Assembly (NCBI RefSeq): GCF_001653235.2
Contig: NC_035791.1
Span: forward strand, 4,402,001-4,466,000
DNA length: 64,000 nt
Reading direction: 5' to 3'
Source of the DNA: Pochonia chlamydosporia 170
Taxonomy: Eukaryota; Ascomycota; Sordariomycetes; Hypocreales; Clavicipitaceae
Position 1 is the stretch's first letter. Every line of letters begins with the position of its first letter. The notes below the pieces were generated by a model that made no database searches, was not told the origin of the DNA, and saw only the letters and a list, made by a program, of their open reading frames with translations. The position numbers and the translations under genes were made by a program. Below, piece after piece: positions 44,596 to 56,028 of this stretch.

Positions 44596-45672
44596 ATGAA
44601 GTTCTCAACGACCCTTTCCCTGGCCGTGGCCCCTCTCGCCATGGCCCGACGAGTCGCCAACGTTTTCCCTCCTCAAAACCTTCCTCGAAATGTCGACACT
44701 GAGCTCAGTGAGCGAGGCGTTACCGTCATCAAGGGCATGCGCGGATCTGGCATCAGCCTCAACGCTCTCACCGAGGTTGTCATCATCTGGGCTAACCCTG
44801 GCAATGGAGCCTCCACGACCACCATCAACCAGCAAGTCACTGTGACCAAGACCGTTACTGCCGGAGCCGGTGGCCAGGCGACTGTTATCAACGGTGCGAC
44901 CACCACCATCAAGGAAGGCCAAACGGCTACTATTCCTGGCAGAGGAGCCAGCCATACCGTCAAGGTTGGTGGCCCTGGTGGCCTTGCCTTTCAGCCGGAT
45001 CAGTTGAACAAGGTCCCTGTTGGCGACACCGTTGTTTTCGAGTTCCTGTCTCAGAACCACACCGTTACCCAGTCTCCTTTCGATACGCCTTGCAAGGCTA
45101 TGGCTGGTGGTATGGATTCCGGCTTCCTCGCGAATCCTAACAACACTGTTTCTCCCCCCCCTCAGGTTGCTATGCAGGTCATGACCGACAAGCCTCTCTG
45201 TAAGTAGTCTTGCGAAATTGTCTCTTTCAAATTCGGTGTCTAACAGAAAATCAGGGTTCTACTGCCGACAAAAGGGCCACTGCGGCAAGGGCATGGTCTT
45301 CTCCATCAACCCTACCGCCGAGAAGACCCAGGCCATGTTCCAGGGACTGGCCATCGCTCAGAACGGCACCGGCTCAGGCACGCCCATCACCGGCGGACAG
45401 CAGAGCGGTGCTCCTCCTCCTCCCGCCCAGTCAAGTGGTGCCCCTACCGGCGGAAGCGGCGCTGTTCCCGGCCAAGGAACTGTCGGCGCTGACGGATCTT
45501 GCCAGTGTATCGCTTCTTGCGATTCCGGTGCGTTCCCTGCTGCCGTACAAGGAGTAGGCGCCTTTGGCGGAATGGGTGGTAAGTTTTCCTTGTCTCTCGA
45601 TATTGACCCTCGGAACACTTTTGCTTACCATGATGAATAGGTGGTCTCCCCGTTAGCATGGGCTCCATGTAA
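44596..45672 (+). CDS. Secreted cupredoxin (blue-copper-like) protein, 3 exons
   Basis: Exons 44596-45199, 45255-45578 and 45641-45672 give 319 aa. A signal peptide (MKFSTTLSLAVAPLAMA) leads into a low-complexity Thr/Gly/Val region (TTINQQVTVTKTVTAGAGG). The cupredoxin domain starts at SHTVKVGGPGGLAFQPD. Likely copper ligands are the His in SQNHTVTQS and, across the first splice, PLWFYCRQKGHCGKGMVFSI (Cys, His and Met in type-1 copper order). The tail is Gly/Pro/Ser-rich with a CQCIASC cluster and no hydrophobic GPI signal. Fungi secrete many such proteins; roles in copper handling or wall oxidation are proposed but not proven. The last exon codes only 10 residues. Confidence 0.88.
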
Positions 45673-46379
45673 TTCACGTGAACTGCTGTACATTTGCGGA
45701 ACCTTGATTGATTCCAGTTCATGAGTCAAAATGCAAAAAAAATCCAAACGAGAAACACACCCGTCTGCTCTGAATTGCACCACCACTGCAAGAGCACATA
45801 CATGTAATGTATATGACTGGGGGTTACCTTTTTTCTTTCTTGAGACAGAAGGCGGAACATAATGGGAGGTGTTGTTGGGGGGTGTTGGCGGTCCGGGTTT
45901 CTGTGTACGAGTATGCTGCCTCGTGGAAGTGCAGCGTTCTTGATGAACAAAGCAAGGCTGGATTTGGTATAGAGAACCATTTTGCTGTAGCAGTTTCTTT
46001 TACATCTTTTTTTTCTCTTCTTCCCTTTCAATACCAAAAATCGCGTTTGAAGTCTGTTCAAAAACCGTTCATCTGCGTGACATGGACTTCCATCCACAAA
46101 ATCATGAGAGAAAAAGGCTGCTGTCTTTAAAACCAAGTTATGAATATCGTGGGTTATCCACAGCGGACAAGTTAGTTTATTAAGCGCTTAACATAAGAGA
46201 ACCCATAGCGCCAACATCAGAAAAGTCATACACCTTTGTTCGCCATTGCTACCCTAGAATGCGCTGCCGTCCCAATCTGCTCATACGCCATGTGTCTTGC
46301 CGTCGAAGTCGTTGCGTCTCATACCATTTCGTACCTAGTTGAAGGTGAAGGAAATCGACGGATGTGTTTAAATCCATGC
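45673..46379. other. Intergenic, 707 bp between convergent genes
   Basis: 3' flanks of the cupredoxin and SERF genes; no gene seen. Confidence 0.5.
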
Positions 46380-46750
46380 TTATTTCTTGCCTGCGGTCTC
46401 GGCCTTTCTCGCCTCGGCTAATTCGCAAATCGACACGTCAGCAACTTTCCTCAACACCGTACGTGCACATAATGGAGTCATGCGAGATTTCGTCGTACCA
46501 GCAGCCTGCTTCTGGCGCATAATGTCAGCGGCGCTCTCCTTGGCGCGCTGCATTTCAGTGCCGCTCATGGTGTTGCCTTTTTTCTATAGACAGCGACAGT
46601 CAGCCTTTCTCGCTCTGAATATGTGTCTTAGGACGGGCGGGATGCTGGCCCCGGCCCACGGTTTGGGATCGGGGGAGAATAACGGACCTGGGCGGCCAGC
46701 TTCTTCTGGTTGGCCTCGCGGGCCTTGTCGCGCTGATTGCCACGAGCCAT
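46380..46750 (-). CDS. SERF/4F5-family small protein, 3 exons
   Basis: Exons 46688-46750, 46499-46583 and 46380-46417 give 61 aa. It begins MARGNQRDKAREANQKKLAA, the 4F5 signature, and continues KKGNTMSGTEMQRAKESAAD with a Lys/Ala-rich end. SERF proteins are small, highly charged and mostly disordered. They bind RNA and nucleic-acid condensates and speed amyloid nucleation in animals; their role in fungi is unclear. The first intron (104 nt) has the weak donor GTCCGT but a proper branch (GCTGACTG) and acceptor; the second (81 nt) starts GTACGA. The protein continues smoothly across both junctions, which supports them. Confidence 0.88.
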
Positions 46751-48909
46751 AATTTCGTGTTTGCTTTGATGTGCAAGCGCTGGATATGTGGTTCGAGTCG
46801 GGTACGGAGAGAGGGATTGGAGGACGGACTGGCGAGGAGGAAATGGAAGGGAGGCAAAAAAAGTTGCTCGGTTGGCGGGGAGCTTACCTGATGACCGCAG
46901 GCGGCCGACTTTTGAGGGCTCTCAGACACTGAGGCAGCCAATCAGGTGTTGTGGGTCGTTCAGGGTGGTGAGTCTGGAGTCTGGAACATTCAATGTTCAG
47001 TGTTGAAGCCCATCGACCTCCGGCTTCAGATCAAATGACATGGAGGTATATACCTGGACATGTATCAATTGTGTTAAGCGCGGAAATGGATGTGGCCGCG
47101 GAGGTGGCCTGGTGGAATATGGAAGTACGCTTAGCATCTTGTTTCTATTTTTAATGGGCGTCTGTGGATATTTGAAGCACCAGCAAAGTGTTTGCTTTGT
47201 TTGGGAATATTGCAGGTAGAAGGTGCTGTGGTGGTCATGAAGTTGGTGGGCTGCAGTTGGAGTTTACAATGTTTCTTGATAGGCACGCTGGGCCAATCTC
47301 TTCGGTTTGTGAGGGCAAAAATAAAAAAAATAAGCAAAAAATTAAAGGAGAAAGAATTTATTGTAGAGTGCAGCAAATGTTCACAAGAGCGACCTTGGTC
47401 TCTAATTGTTCATTCCCGCCCCTGTTTGTGTCCTGGCTGTTCATTAAATGGGCACATGCACAAACGATACACTCGACTCACATAGCAGAACGTCACCACA
47501 CTCCCTTGCAAAACACAACTTGACATGAGTGCTCGCGATGCACTACACCCAGTATTGTATGCACAACTCCGCATGTGAATACTGAAGGCCCAATATCGGT
47601 CTGCAATGGTTGCACCAATTTGGTCTGGTGCCTGAATCCCCAGAAAGCTCCATGTCGTGCTCGTCCCTGTCAGGTGTCCAGTCAGTCAAGTGTCAGTAGG
47701 CGCCGTTGTGATTGGATTGTGGTGGAGTCAATCATTCAACGGCCCTGGTTTGGCCCGCCTTTGAAACATGCTCCTTCCAGCTCAGATGCTTTCTGCACCA
47801 ACCGATCTTCAACTGCATCCCAGCAATGAGATCTACCCAGCGTCTGATCCATTTTCCATCTCTTGACTACAGACGTGAATCATTGGACCTCGCGTAAAGC
47901 GCCCGCCAGTCACTCATCCAGCATCATGTCTGGTCCATTTTCTTCCATTTTCTTCAATCCAAACAGTCTTCTCTAGTTAGTCAGTCTCCAGGCCCGACGT
48001 GATGCTCTGCTTCTGCTCCATGGCGACCCATCGTCGCGACCATGAAACAACGACCATGGTCGTCCTGCTCCTATCGCCGTCCACTTAGTTTGCTCCCGGT
48101 ACCCGAATGATTGGACCTCAAGAGCCTGAAACGAAGTTGGCCTTTTCTACAGGTGCTTTACCACTCAAGCGGACGACTGGTCGCGCCGTCTCACAAACTG
48201 CCGTCAACTCATAACCTGTGTGTCCTACACACCAGACTTGCCGGCGCGTGTGTAGCTAAAAATTCGTCCATGCTGTCCTGTCCCCATCAAACGATATTCC
48301 AGGCATTCAGTCTGACATGGGGTTCAGGCGGCGTCTGGGCAGCCAGGGTTCTGTTGGTGGTTTGCTCTTGTACCTTGATGCACGTCATGCTTCAGTGACT
48401 GTTCATGGACGTGCTGGTGGCTTTCCATATTAAAGGCCCGGCTGGACCTCATCTTTGGTTCACCTTCTCTTCTCCTGTTCTGTATTGAACATTGTAGACA
48501 ATGGTTCGCCGCTAGTGAACAATCACTATTTTCCTTCTCCTTTGTCGGGTTTTTGATATTTCATACTACTTCTTTCTTATTGTGCATTCGCTTCCTCGAC
48601 ATCCTCAAGCCAATCCTTCATCTAAATATTCTCTCCTTCTCTGTCTCTAAGCAATATCACGGGGCTGGTTCCTCTTCCACATCGTTATCGTCTTTAATTC
48701 TCGAAAAGCTACATGCCATTCCGGACTTCGATTTAGACATTCGTTGGCAGTCTCGGCTATCCCAGCCCTGTCGTTTATTACAAGTCTTTCGACTATTTCA
48801 CACTCCATTGTATGTACGACTCCAGACACGACTGCGTACACGTTTTTGACCCTTTGCTGACCATTTTTTAACACAGAGACTACTTAGAGGACACTAGAGC
48901 AACACAAAC
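46751..48909. other. Intergenic, 2.2 kb
   Basis: No supported gene. The 450 bp before 48910 is C/T-rich and probably the leader of the four-TM protein. Around 46987 lies a compound palindrome ACATTCAATGTTC followed by GTGTTGAA, another relative of the CAACATTGAA motif. Confidence 0.5.
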
Positions 48910-49797
48910 ATGTGGTGTCTCGTGCTCAAAGTTGTAAAATTCTTCTTCCCCTCTGCCTCCGAGGCGGGCAACAATGCCGTGGGAATGTTTATCTTGCAGG
49001 GCCTTCGGGTTTGCACAGTCATCACTCTTGCGACAATGTGTGCATCATTCTGGGTTTACATCATCAGGGTAGACAAGTCTCGCGCCTACTTCGTCTTTGA
49101 GTGTGCTTCGCTCTTCTTCAACTCCATCATTTGCGTCCTCCTTATTCTCTCCGAGTTCCCTCTCTGCAAGCCCATCCGGGACTACTTCAGGACCTCCTGG
49201 CCAGTATTGTCCGAGCTTCACGGTGTATCTTGGCTGGGTGGTGCTATGCTCCTGCTGGGCTGCGACATTTTTGGTAACCTCAACAAGCCAGCAAACGAGA
49301 AGGACAAGCTTGGCTCTCACTTCTTTGGGCTGGTCCTCGCAGCTGGGATCCTTGCCGTCACTTTCGGCGTACTCAACGTTATTTGCGGATTTGTGTGGCG
49401 GAATGGCAAGGAAGGCATCACGTCCCGCGATATTCGGTCCAAGGGCCCCTTGGCCCAGGGACGTCGACAGTCTCTGCCGGATTATTCCTCCAGTGCAGGA
49501 TCTAGCTTCAGAAACGAAAAATTGCAGCACAAGGTAGCTAATAAGCTCTGGGAGAAAGCCACGGGCGCCGGCAAGAAAGAAAAGTCCGGCCGGCCCAACA
49601 TCAGCGGGCCAGTGGACGTTGAGCGCGGTGTTTATAACAACCATGGTGCCAACTATGATTACAGCCACGAGAGCAATATTGATCGAAGAAGCCCTATCGT
49701 TCCTGACCTGCGGCGTCCGGACTCAGCCCTGCATCCGGCGAACCAGAACATATCTGGGCGCAGCAGTAAATATTCTCAGGACACTAATAGGTTCTAA
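48910..49797 (+). CDS. Four-TM fungal membrane protein (possibly DUF7598), intronless
   Basis: 295 aa, one exon. Four hydrophobic helices lie at about 31-52, 62-82, 103-122 and 137-160, with short loops (VDKSRAYFVFE; LCKPIRDYFRTSWPVLS; LGCDIFGNLNKPANEKDKLG). A 130-residue polar tail follows, rich in Ser, Arg and Asn (SKGPLAQGRRQSLPDYSSSA). The GNLNK loop after helix three is what I recall from the Pezizomycotina DUF7598 proteins, but I cannot confirm it. The function is unknown; the cytosolic tail has several basic-Ser sites that could be phosphorylated. Confidence 0.75.
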   Translation: MWCLVLKVVKFFFPSASEAGNNAVGMFILQGLRVCTVITLATMCASFWVYIIRVDKSRAYFVFECASLFFNSIICVLLILSEFPLCKPIRDYFRTSWPVLSELHGVSWLGGAMLLLGCDIFGNLNKPANEKDKLGSHFFGLVLAAGILAVTFGVLNVICGFVWRNGKEGITSRDIRSKGPLAQGRRQSLPDYSSSAGSSFRNEKLQHKVANKLWEKATGAGKKEKSGRPNISGPVDVERGVYNNHGANYDYSHESNIDRRSPIVPDLRRPDSALHPANQNISGRSSKYSQDTNRF

Positions 49798-50940
49798 CCG
49801 ATCGAGACTCTTTGCGAACCCAGAGCAAAGAGATGTCACATGGCGTTGGGGGCGTTCCGAACTCTGTCTTGTTTTAATTCAGTATACCCCAGACTTTCGG
49901 GAGCCTAACATTTCTTTCCTCACAAGTGTTTCTTGCATTTAAAGTTGTATATAGACGGGGTACCTGCAGCATACAATACCATCTGTATAGTTTTAAACTA
50001 AGCTGAAAGAAACAAGTGATTTAATAGCTAGTTTTAAACCAAGACTGAAAGAATCAAGCAATTCAAGTGACAAGTGAAACGTGACTCCATGTCGATCCTG
50101 CAGCCTCTCACCCATACACTTCCTGTGTGGGGAAGCCAAAATGCGGCTTTGAAAGTCAATCACACACCAGGCACAATGAGTGGGACGTTTGGTGTCAATG
50201 TTCATCCTCCGGCTGTGGCCGTGAACCTTGGCTGCTCAAGCTTGCGCGGCACGTGACTCGGTCGACCCTCAACAAGGGAAATGGACGACGACCCAAAAGC
50301 CTTTTCTTTTGACAACCTTTGAACTGTATATTTCCAAACCAACAAACAAGTCGACGTCGCCGTGAACAGAACGAAGCCCCATCACCTATTAATAACGATA
50401 ATACGTCTACAGCCTCTGCTTTCGCGCATATTGTAACTGATTTGTCTGATTGTCGTGTGGCCGCACTTTCTGCCTTTGCCTTCGACCACGCGATCGCCAC
50501 ACTGCGTGCCGTTTATGAGCGACAACTCTGAAGGCACTGGATACAAATACTATCAATAGAACCTCTCGCTGGAGAGGCACATGCCGTGTCCAGTATCCCC
50601 TACAGCATGAACGTTTGAGGCATCAGACATCAGTGGTTTTTGGCTGGCCGCATCGCATCACCCTGCCGACTGTTGGCTGTTGTTGAGGTTGGAGCAGCCC
50701 GGGAAGGACATCTTCGGATTTAAATTTCTTTTTTACCAAATTAGACGTATTACCCTGTGCCTGGTTCTTTGCTTGTCTATTGCTTCCTAATCCTGAAATC
50801 AAGTGCGCTGCCTAAACCGGCGACTTGGTCCAGGTCTGAGAACGGCAGTGCCAACGTTCCAATCTCGCATACCCTTTGTAGGCAGATAAAGGGCGAACAC
50901 AGTCGGTAATAGTTAGGATTTTTGCAAATCAGCCTTAATC
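49798..50940. other. Intergenic, 1.1 kb between tandem genes
   Basis: A repeated phrase TTTTAAACYAAGMTGAAAGAA occurs twice close together at about 49,991 and 50,033, a local imperfect direct repeat. No gene seen. Confidence 0.45.
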
Positions 50941-53227
50941 ATGTCGGAAGCCGACGAAGTCGCGGAGGATTACCGCCATGCTCTGGAAGACCTCTCCTCG
51001 AACATGAGGTTCGAAATTAGCAACTTGACCGTGATTGCGCGAGAGAACACAGAACACGCTTTGGCTATTGCCGACGTTCTCCAGCAGCATATATTAAAGG
51101 TAAAGTTTTCATATTCCATAAGCAGATAATGTGTTCCAGCGAAGGCTCGTAAAACTAACCCATTAGCAGGCACCCCCGACCAAAAAACTGCCAGCGCTCT
51201 ACGTCCTCGACTCTATAGTGAAGAATGTAGGCACGCCATACACATTATACTTCGGCCGGAACCTGTTTAAGACATTCATGGAGTCATATGCCGTTGTTGA
51301 TGTCAACGTACGGAGGAAGATGGAGGAAATGCTCAAGACTTGGAAAGATCCCGTTCCTGGATCCATGGACACACGCCCAGTCTTCTCCCACGAACTAGTT
51401 CGGCCGATCGAAAATGCTCTTATGAAGGCTAGAGCCGCAACAATGCCTCAGCAAGGAGCCATACCAGGACGACCACGCTCTGCCATGATGCCTCACCGGA
51501 ACACACCTACGCCTCCCGGCATGCGAGGACCTGGAGCGCCAGCCGGCCCTTTCCCTCTGCAGCAGCACGGCTTTCCCAATGGTGGCAGACAGGGCGAGGT
51601 GCCATATCCTGTCCAGCAACAGGTGAGTTACCCGCAGCAGGCCTATTTTATGCTCGATTCTCTTACTGATTATATGTTGATATAGTTCCCTCCCAACTCC
51701 ACAACTCCTCAACCACTTGGCTCTATACCGGCCGTTTTCCAACCGCCCCTTGCTGGACCATATGGGTCTGCTGGGGCGGGGACACTGGCTGGAATAAGCG
51801 TAGAAACGTTGAGCAATGACATTCAGAATTTGATTGTTGCCATGAGGGCAGAGTTCGCACAGAACCCAAATGATAATAGTGTTCAAAACAGACTAAAAGC
51901 CCTGCTGGATCTTCAAGGTGTCGTGCGCAATACTAGTTTGCCACCTGATCAGCTTGAGCTTATTAAAAACAAAGTAACTGAACTTGCTGCCGTGACGATG
52001 AAGGCGTCATCATCCCAGAACTCGACCCCTGTTCCGGGATTTGTACCTCCTCAAAGCCACCCAACGTCTCATTCTCATTCTCACTCTCATTCTGCGTCTG
52101 TAACTCCTGTCCCAGCTTCGGCGCCTGAGCAGAAGCCTCAAGTAACGCTCGATTCTCTCCTGGGACCAGGAGCAATGGCAGCATTAATGGCCAGACAGGC
52201 GGCGACATCACAGAATGCCACTCCTACTCCTCCTTTTCACACTGCTCCAATCCGTTCGCCGCCTCCAGCACAGCAGCTAGAGGCACCAAAACCACCTCCT
52301 CACAACCCGTTGTCACTGTTGGAACAGCTTCGTCAGGCTGGCATGATTCCGTCTGGGACTCCAACAAACACTGGTGCACCAGCCATCGCCCCTCCACCAC
52401 CGTTGCCTCAGTCAATACTACCGCCGAACATCTCCAGCATCTTGGCCTCAGCGAAGGCAGCAGCCAGTCAACAAGGTCTTGACGGGCTCAACAATGCCGT
52501 CTTGAACACGGCCACATTAAAACAGCAGTGAGTTTCGCTCTTTCAGCAGGTACAAATGTGTTGTATTGTTTCTGACAAGCTATAGATTCCGGCCTGATGC
52601 CATTGCCGCCCTTTACGATAATCTTGGACCACCTTGTACGCAATGTGGCCGAAGATTCAGGACTGACGAAGAGGGAAAGCGGAAGAAGATGGCTCACATG
52701 GATTGGCACTTTCGAGTTCACCAGAGGACTACCGAGGCCGAGAAAAGAGGCACGCACCGAAGTTGGTACGTGGATCATCAGGTATGTTTGAACGAGTATC
52801 CCCAGCAGATATGATTGAAAGATGAATATGCTAATGTACATGGCAGGACTGGCTTCGCTCCCGAGAAGTAGTTGATTCAGATCACGTTGCTGCACCCGAG
52901 GACGGCACAGGACACAGCTCAGAGGCAGACAAAGGCCCCAAATATATACCCGTGCCCGACCCAGCCAGCGGCATCAACAACGCATGCCCAATCTGTCAAG
53001 AGAAATTCGAAAACAAGTGGCTCGACACGGCCCAAGAATGGGTGTGGCTCGACGCAATTCTGGTGGGAAACCGAGCCTTCCACGCCTCGTGTCATGCTGA
53101 GGCGACGAGGGATCGTGAAGGCACGCCTGGTTCGTCCCGACGGACTCCCGAGCCCGTCTTGGGGAAGAGGAAAGCCGAGAATACTATTGCATCGCCCAAG
53201 ATTCGGACGTTGAAGACATCAATGTAG
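50941..53227 (+). CDS. pcf11: mRNA cleavage and termination factor PCF11, 5 exons
   Basis: Exons 50941-51099, 51170-51622, 51686-52527, 52586-52781 and 52847-53227 give 676 aa. The N-terminal CTD-interacting domain (about 4-140) reads ISNLTVIARENTEHALAIAD then KKLPALYVLDSIVKNVGTPY and FGRNLFKTFMESYAVV. A Pro/Gln-rich middle with a His/Ser tract (SHSHSHSHS) follows. Two zinc-binding motifs near the C-terminus are CTQCGRRF...HMDWHFRVH and CPICQEKF...HASCH, placed around the Clp1-binding region (DWHFRVH, WYVDHQDWLRS). Pcf11 links phosphorylated RNA polymerase II to pre-mRNA 3'-end cleavage and termination. All four introns are short (54-70 nt) and keep frame. Confidence 0.95.
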
Positions 53228-53963
53228 GTGGGCTGTATATAGATGGATATACATACATATATGGATGGGAAAGAAACAATGTCATGGGAATATCGAACAT
53301 CGAGTTAACAGAGCGGGTTTGTTATTGGGGGAGGCTACGGCACGGTTGACATGCATGAGATATGGCGTTTGGATGCACTTGGTGGGTTTTATGTGAGCAT
53401 GTTGAAGCAGCTCATGATGGAGTGGTATGGGTGGTGAGGAGCGGTTTTTTGGTTGGTAGATAGTGGGAGAGGAATTTTACATTGGTACTTGCTCTGGAGT
53501 TGACAATTGCAATCAATTGAAGAGTTAGTATTGAAGCTTTTGCTGTGTGCGACAAGAGTTGAGAACTTGAGAGTTGCCACAACACACAGAGTGTGCTGCT
53601 AAACAGCTCTGAACGAGAATCTATTTTACGAGCATTGACAACTACATTGAAGAAAAAATAAAATACAATAAAACTTTTGTTACAAGTATTAAGCTAGAAT
53701 TTATACCATGTCCCTGTTAAATGTTGGATAGACTTAATCACTATACATGTAATACGTGAGTTGAAGTTGATGTGGAAGTTGGAATTGCCCCGCCGTTGAA
53801 CCAAGTCACTGGACACCGCGTCATTGCACTTTAAATCCACCAACCAAAGTCGCGTTTCGCGCTTTTACAATCAAATAAAAGATAAAAACCCCAGAAAACG
53901 ACATCACCAAAAAGCACACCCATACCCACATCCTCAACATCATCCAACCCGAATCAATGGATC
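53228..53963. other. Intergenic, 736 bp
   Basis: PCF11 3' flank and MGS1 promoter. A/T-rich around 53,640-53,690 with AATAAA-like words; no gene. Confidence 0.5.
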
Positions 53964-55619
53964 ATGGCAGTCGACTGTCCCATATGCAACAAGCCCGTCA
54001 AATCATCCGAGATAAATAGCCACATCGACTCCGGCTGCACGAGCTTCATCGTCGACAAGGAGCCCTCGCCACCAACATCACAGCCAAACGGAACCTCTGG
54101 CACGCCGTCCCAACAAAAGCGCAGCGCATCCAGTTTCTTCTCAACCCCAGCGCCGAAACGAATACACGCCGATGGCAAGGCTACGCCCCTCGTGAACGGC
54201 ACATTCCCGCCCGTCATTGGGAAGAAGCGCAGTTTTGAAGAAGGGCCAGGCGCAGAGAATGGACCGCCCAGCCTCGCGGCGGTAGAAGAAGCTACTAAAG
54301 AAAATGGTCTAGAGAACGGCCACGATGAAGACGGCAAAGTCACAAAGAAGACCAAGACGCTGCGGTCGGCACCGCTAGCGGAGAGAATGCGCCCCAGGAC
54401 GCTGGATGAAGTATGTGGACAGGATCTCGTGGGCCGGAATGGGGTGCTGCGAGGGCTTATAGAGTCGAATCGCGTGCCGTCCATGATCCTCTGGGGTGCT
54501 TCGGGGACGGGCAAGACTACGATTGCGAGGTGTATAGCCCACATGGTGGGCAGTCGGTTCATTGAGCTGAATGCCACGAGCTCGGGTGTATCCGAGTGCA
54601 AGAAGCTGTTTCAAGAAGCTGCCAATGAGCTGAGTCTCACTGGACGCAGGACGATTATATTCTGCGACGAGATCCACCGCTTCAATAAAGCGCAGCAGGA
54701 TGTGTTTCTGAAGCCCGTTGAAGCAGGCACCGTCACGTTAATAGGGGCGACCACTGAAAATCCATCTTTCAAAGTCGCCAATGCGTTGTTGTCGCGATGT
54801 AGGACGTTTACTCTCCAGTCCCTCACGGCAGAGGACATCATGGACATTTTGAAGCGGGCAAGAGAGGCAGAGGAGGTGGTGTACCCGCCTACGCCGCTGA
54901 TAGACGACGAAATGATGGGGTACCTCGCTCGATTTAGCGACGGCGACGCGAGAACTGCCCTGAATCTACTGGAGTTAGCCCTCTCACTGACCACGAGAGA
55001 GGGCATAACCAAAGAGGACATCAAGTCATCGTTGACAAAAACGCTCGTATACGACAGAGGCGGCGACCAGCACTACGACTCCATCTCCGCATTCCACAAA
55101 TCCGTGCGAGGAAACGACCCCGACGCAGCATTATACTACCTCGCCAGGATGCTACAATCCGGCGAAGACCCCCTATTCATCGCTCGCCGCATGGTGGTCA
55201 TTGCCTCGGAGGACGTCGGCCTCGCAGACAACACCCTCCTGCCCCTCGCGACGGCAACATACACCGCCACCCAGCAGATCGGCATGCCGGAGGCGAGAAT
55301 CCCGCTCGCACACTGCGCGATTGCGCTGTGTCTCGCCCCCAAGAGCACAAGAGCCTACCGCGCGCTGAACAACGCGTACGCCGCGCTGCGGGAACCCGGG
55401 ATGGCGAGTCTGCCTGTGCCGCTGCACCTGCGGAACGCGCCTACGCGGCTTATGCGGGATATGGGATACGGCGCCGAGTACAAGTATCCTCCTAATTATC
55501 GGGAGGGTAAGGTTCGGCAGACGTATTTGCCGGGGGAGCTGGTGGGGAGGAGGTTCCTTGAGGAGAGGGATCTGGGGACCGAGGTTGATCCTGATTTGGT
55601 CATGGATGAGGCTGAGTAG
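53964..55619 (+). CDS. mgs1: AAA+ ATPase MGS1/WRNIP1 with UBZ zinc finger, intronless
   Basis: 551 aa. A UBZ4-type finger opens the protein (CPICNKPVKSSEINSHIDSGC pattern: Cys-x2-Cys...His-x3-Cys, residues 5-25). After a disordered linker comes the clamp-loader-like AAA+ core: LAERMRPRTLDEVCGQDLVG, Walker A GASGTGKTT (about 178), Walker B FCDEIHRF (about 232), sensor 1 IGATTENPSF and arginine finger ALLSRC. The C-terminal MgsA tetramerisation region includes DPDAALYYLARMLQSGEDP and RRMVVIASEDVGLAD. The protein acts at stalled replication forks, binding ubiquitinated PCNA through the UBZ and working with polymerase delta. Length and domain order match the family. Confidence 0.96.
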   Translation: MAVDCPICNKPVKSSEINSHIDSGCTSFIVDKEPSPPTSQPNGTSGTPSQQKRSASSFFSTPAPKRIHADGKATPLVNGTFPPVIGKKRSFEEGPGAENGPPSLAAVEEATKENGLENGHDEDGKVTKKTKTLRSAPLAERMRPRTLDEVCGQDLVGRNGVLRGLIESNRVPSMILWGASGTGKTTIARCIAHMVGSRFIELNATSSGVSECKKLFQEAANELSLTGRRTIIFCDEIHRFNKAQQDVFLKPVEAGTVTLIGATTENPSFKVANALLSRCRTFTLQSLTAEDIMDILKRAREAEEVVYPPTPLIDDEMMGYLARFSDGDARTALNLLELALSLTTREGITKEDIKSSLTKTLVYDRGGDQHYDSISAFHKSVRGNDPDAALYYLARMLQSGEDPLFIARRMVVIASEDVGLADNTLLPLATATYTATQQIGMPEARIPLAHCAIALCLAPKSTRAYRALNNAYAALREPGMASLPVPLHLRNAPTRLMRDMGYGAEYKYPPNYREGKVRQTYLPGELVGRRFLEERDLGTEVDPDLVMDEAE

Positions 55620-56028
55620 GTTTATGATAGGGTTTTGTATAAAACGTTGGTGGTGGTGCGCCTGGATGGGTGCTTGCATAGATGGTTTCTGCATAGCGTT
55701 GGACTGTTGGAATATGTTGGATTAGACATGAACATGGCATGTATTCTACAGAGTACGGGGAATAAAATAAAACTAAACTTAAACAATGTACACTTTCGTA
55801 ATGCTGGCGTGACAACTGGTGGTCATGGTTGAATGGGCATATGCAAGAAGCTCTGATACAAATCATATCCGGCCACAAAACGTCAGTAGTATGTGACAAA
55901 CCGAGCAATGCATCAGAACCAGAGAAGACAATTTGAACGTCGCTAGTAAATCTCTATGTATTACACTGTCAAGTCATCGTCATCATGTCTCATAAGTATA
56001 GTACAAGCCGAACCATGGGGTATATATG
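55620..56028. other. Intergenic between convergent MGS1 and GEN1-type genes
   Basis: 409 bp holding both 3' ends; includes the poly(A)-signal-like AATAAA at 55761. Confidence 0.5.
55761..55766 (+). terminator. Candidate polyadenylation signal of MGS1
   Basis: AATAAA, overlapping a second A/T-rich word, 142 bp after the stop codon. Fungal signals are loose, so this is only a candidate. Confidence 0.3.

Noticed and set aside
46784..46801. GGTTCGAGTC, a tRNA B-box-like string
   Set aside because: No A box or acceptor stem upstream; lies in ordinary intergenic DNA.
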